Below, in pieces: positions 35,314 to 40,000 of a stretch of 40,000 nucleotides of DNA (within the stretch, counting starts at the first letter, position 1; every line of letters begins with the position of its first letter). Source of the DNA: Marinomonas primoryensis. Lineage in GTDB: Bacteria; Pseudomonadota; Gammaproteobacteria; Pseudomonadales; Marinomonadaceae. Made by a program: the position numbers and the translations under genes. The notes beneath the pieces are model-generated. The model saw only the letters and a list, made by a program, of their open reading frames with translations. It did not search any database and had not been told where the DNA came from. Location: the NCBI RefSeq assembly GCF_013372285.1, contig NZ_CP054301.1:3765001-3805000 (forward strand), given 5' to 3'.

Positions 35314-36704
35314 CTTTTCAACATTGTAGTAAAGCTAGTCAAATTCGCATGGGCGGTAGAAATTCTTGCTGTCACTATCGGCTTTCTAATTTCCATTATT
35401 GTATCGTTCTCAGTCTATGAAGAATTGAACAAAACAGATCGAATACTGAGCTTTGGTGATTATAGCAGCATACTGGTCGCTGCCCTGCCTTTTGTCTTAG
35501 TCGCGGTTGTTGAAGCGGCAAAGATCCCCGTTGCAACCGCTCTTATGTACGCCAAGCATTTTTGGTGGCGTGTTTTATTTTTTATTGGACTGGTTTTATT
35601 GTCAACAATCACTTTTGAAACCATGTTAAATGGTTTTGAGAGAAACTTTTCAAGTTTAAATATCAGCATTGATGAAAAGAAAAAATTAATATTATTAACC
35701 TACAGCAAGTTGATAACGATTACCGAATCAATGTTCAAACCGCAAACAACGCTTATTAAACAGCACTGAACAAAGAACGTGAGCATATTAACCAACAAAT
35801 AACTCAACTAAACAATGAAGCTCATGGAAGCCAGCAGTATCAAACAGAAATTGACGAGCTTCACGCTAAAGAACTCGATATTTACGATGCTTGGGACCAA
35901 GAACGTGACGAACTACAAAAACGCCTTCGAAGCTTATTAAATAACTACGTTGCCGGCACTCAAAATGATAAACAACAGCTTCAACAAGAGTTAGATGACT
36001 TAAAAGCAGAAATGAAACTAAAGCTCTCAGAAGCAGGCTTTTTTACTCGTGGTCAAGTCGAAACTAAGTACCGTAAGCTAATTGCAGACAAAGAAGAACG
36101 CCTTTATTCCGTTGCAGACAGATCCACTGGTAGTGGAGCACTAGATCAGCAAACTCAAAGTGAAAAACAACTTCAAGAACAACTACAAATATTAGGCCAG
36201 AACTATCAAAAACGTGTTGATCTAGGACGTTCTCGTATCGCTTACCTAGAAAAGCAAATACTCGAGCATTCAACCGACAATGAGCAAAAGCGCCAAAGTT
36301 TCAGAGTAAACTTTAATACAATCACAAAACAGGCAGATCAATTACGTAGTGGCTCTATCATCAGAGCGGCAAAAGAAAAAGATGTCCTATTAACTGAATA
36401 TGATTTGATTCAGCAAGAAGTAAAAGTGATAGACAAAGAAATGTATAGCTTAAATCAGGAACAAAGCATCATTAAGCATGACATTAATCGTCTAGTAAAC
36501 TCTAATCAGATTTATCGTCTTGCTGCCTACATCAGCGATAAAGAACAAGCAATTGATGTTCCTAAGTCCACCGTAGGACTAGTCGCCTTGGTATGGTTCT
36601 CATCACTTGCCTTTATTAGTGCCGTCACAGGGGTTTTCTTAGCCATCACAGGTATTTATATTCAACGCATCTATGCAAAAGAAAATGAGCATAGAGAAGA
36701 GTAA
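35314..36704 (+). pseudogene. Broken gene for a coiled-coil membrane protein
   Basis: Frames read together give one protein. Two or three N-terminal membrane helices (AVEILAVTIGFLISIIVSF, then ILVAALPFVLVAVVEAAKI and VLFFIGLVLLSTI) precede a ~300-residue Q/E/K-rich coiled coil. A C-terminal membrane helix pair follows (LVALVWFSSLAFISAVTGVFL). The frame is broken at the A6 tract 35680-35685, where one added A would restore it, continuing INIINLQQVDNDYRI. A TAA at 35757-35759 then interrupts NNAY-stop-TALNKER, where CAA is the likely ancestor. No ATG, GTG or TTG precedes the first membrane helix; the frame opens just after a TAA at 35311, with ATT 35323 as the only plausible remnant start. The C-terminal half (from 36012) stays open for 230 codons. 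I do not recognise the family. Confidence 0.75.
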
Positions 36705-36813
36705 TGCTCCTCCTTCAAACTCTATAAAAAACTGGATGTTCTGCTTAAAATACTAATTAAAGCGAATCCTAATCAGTGAGTTAGCAGACATCACGCGTTA
36801 ATCCTTATCACGC

Positions 36814-36859
36814 TTATACAAAAGCCCACTTCAAAATGAACTGGTTTTTTTGTGTATAA
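36814..36859. repeat. Imperfect inverted repeat downstream of the broken gene
   Basis: Arms TTATACAAAA and TTTTGTGTATAA with inner pairing CC/GG and TTCA/TGAA around AAA. This may be an old terminator or a miniature element relic. The stretch 36705-36892 otherwise contains nothing I can support. Confidence 0.4.
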
Positions 36860-36892
36860 AAACAAGGCTTATCCCCAGATAGGCAAGAATAC

Positions 36893-37132
36893 ATGATGCT
36901 ATTAAACCATCACACTTGTTTACTCAAGATACATAATTTGTACTCGCTTAGACCTGATCTGACAGTTACCCATTTTGAAGCAGTGTCTGTCGGGTTAAAC
37001 TCTTTTAAAGCCGGCGGTAAAGCGCATACGCACACCCAACGCATTCTAGACATTCAACCAGATGCCATACACCAACGTGTGGCGGTTATTCTAGGTGCCG
37101 CTAACGAAGTGGATAAGTGCTTAACTTATTAA
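36893..37132 (+). pseudogene. C-terminal remnant of class I fructose-1,6-bisphosphatase
   Basis: The 79-codon open frame matches fructose-1,6-bisphosphatase only from about residue 40 (position ~37010): [35 protein letters not shown]. This corresponds to the enzyme's C-terminal AGGKA...RILDIQP..HQRVP...G. Catalytic residues, metal-binding loops and the first ~280 residues are absent, so it cannot be functional. The upstream 39 codons show no similarity. It sits 250 bases from the 5S gene, suggesting a past rearrangement at the rRNA operon boundary. Assignment is from memory of the family motif, with no alignment run. Confidence 0.7.
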
Positions 37133-37174
37133 CACCGACAAGTTAAACATTGATGGCTTAGCAGTGCATAACTC

Positions 37175-37210
37175 AGAAAGCCCTGAATAGTTGAGCATTC
37201 AGGGCTTTCT
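37175..37210. terminator. Perfect 14-bp hairpin terminator near the rRNA operon end
   Basis: AGAAAGCCCTGAAT / ATTCAGGGCTTTCT with an 8-base loop. Both flanks allow short U-tails, so it may act in either direction. It follows the fbp remnant on the plus strand and is about 135 bases past the rRNA terminator on the minus strand; the likely original role is at the end of fbp. Confidence 0.75.
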
Positions 37211-37345
37211 TGTATTGATAGGCTTGTCATCTACACTAGTCTTGAACTCATTGACCTATTATTCCACCTAATGTCGTATTTTGGTCAATATAAAACGAGG
37301 TCAGAAGACGTTACTTCCCTTGTCCCTTTCTTCCAGCCAAAAAAA

Positions 37346-37373
37346 AGCCCTGACAGCGTTAGCTATCAGGGCT
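37346..37373 (-). terminator. rRNA operon terminator
   Basis: In the minus direction AGCCCTGATAGC / GCTGTCAGGGCT (one G-U pair, 4-base loop) is followed by eight T. It lies 13 bases past the 5S rRNA end. Confidence 0.92.
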
Positions 37374-37385
37374 CTCTTAATTTAA

Positions 37386-37501
37386 GCTTGACGACGACCT
37401 ACTCTCACATGGGATCTCCCACACTACCATCGGCGATGGCGCTTTTCACTTCTGAGTTCGGGATGGGATCAGGTGGTTCAACGCCTCTATGATCGTCAAG
37501 C
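37386..37501 (-). rRNA. rrf: 5S ribosomal RNA
   Basis: The minus strand reads through the conserved core CCCGAACTCAGAAGTGAAA and GCCGATGGTAGTGTGGG, with terminal pairing GCTTGACGA/TCGTCAAGC closing helix I. The length of ~116 is normal. Ends are estimated from the closing helix and could be off by a few bases. Confidence 0.95.
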
Positions 37502-37734
37502 AATTCTGCTGCGTTCGTTCTGGCGGTTTCTTAAGATCATAATCTCTATCATCTCTTTCTTCCAACCAAAACACGCGAAGACATGCTTGGATCTTTAACA
37601 ATTCTTTTTTGAAATAACGGTAATCAAGGTTAAACCAGTTTTTATCGTAATGTGTCTCTGTAATCTTTGATGCATTTGCTTAGAGTCTTTTTCATTCTCT
37701 CTTCACTTATCATCTAAAACCACTTTGGTGTTAT
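37502..37734 (-). other. 23S-5S spacer
   Basis: A 233-base spacer between the two rRNA genes. It contains no tRNA and no open frame of note, and its A/T-rich sequence is presumably removed by processing. Confidence 0.8.

Positions 37735-40000
<2,266 letters not shown>

Noticed and set aside
35680..35769. Programmed -1 ribosomal frameshift in the A tract
   Set aside because: The in-frame A6 context (GAAAAAAT) is not a classic X-XXY-YYZ heptamer, and the shifted frame soon meets TAA 35757, so mutation is simpler than programmed recoding.
36866..36880. TTATCCCCA as a DnaA box or origin
   Set aside because: A single degenerate match without further boxes, A/T-rich unwinding repeats or replication genes nearby.

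Overview
The window looks like a stretch of chromosome from a marine gammaproteobacterium. Protein sequences and moderate G+C fit the Oceanospirillales, and Marinomonas is my best guess, but the genus is inferred from general resemblance only. Support comes from guaB/guaA, xseA, hrpB, a CioAB-type cytochrome bd oxidase, a TAXI-TRAP transporter and an rRNA operon of gammaproteobacterial type.

Layout. 1-4564: purine genes guaB and guaA (minus; guaA runs off the left edge) and xseA (plus). 4565-7282: a small accessory patch with a Fic-domain protein bracketed by two copies of a 60-67 bp hairpin repeat, an orphan YefM/Phd-type antitoxin, and an AT-rich gene for a CxxC-H-CxxC protein. 7296-13578: a membrane histidine kinase and an NtrC-type sigma-54 response regulator (minus), divergent from a cytochrome bd operon (plus). 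The space between holds two near-identical palindromes, a -24/-12 promoter, an FNR-like box and a 38-residue membrane peptide gene. 13603-19793: a TAXI-TRAP transporter next to an operon of response regulator, TctE-like kinase and periplasmic binding protein.

20067-23761: membrane proteins (EamA-type exporter, bacterial voltage-gated cation channel, MscS-like channel, AEC carrier) and one small conserved-looking protein. 23832-31304: a CUT2-type sugar ABC importer with a second binding protein, preceded by an OmpR-type regulator and a hybrid kinase with a long helical periplasmic sensor. 31423-35303: a 2Fe-2S ferredoxin, hrpB and a small-molecule kinase. 35314-37132: a decaying zone with a broken coiled-coil membrane protein gene and the C-terminal stub of a class I fructose-1,6-bisphosphatase. 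37175-40000: terminators, 5S rRNA and most of 23S rRNA, on the minus strand (16S lies off the right edge).

How the genes work together. Three sensory modules each sit beside a transport or respiratory operon that they probably control: sigma-54 kinase/regulator with cytochrome bd oxidase; TctDE-like pair plus binding protein with TAXI-TRAP; hybrid kinase/OmpR regulator with the sugar ABC importer. The strongest case for something new is the first, because enhancer-like sites, a sigma-54 promoter and a sigma-54 activator gene all occur at one divergent junction in front of a terminal oxidase.
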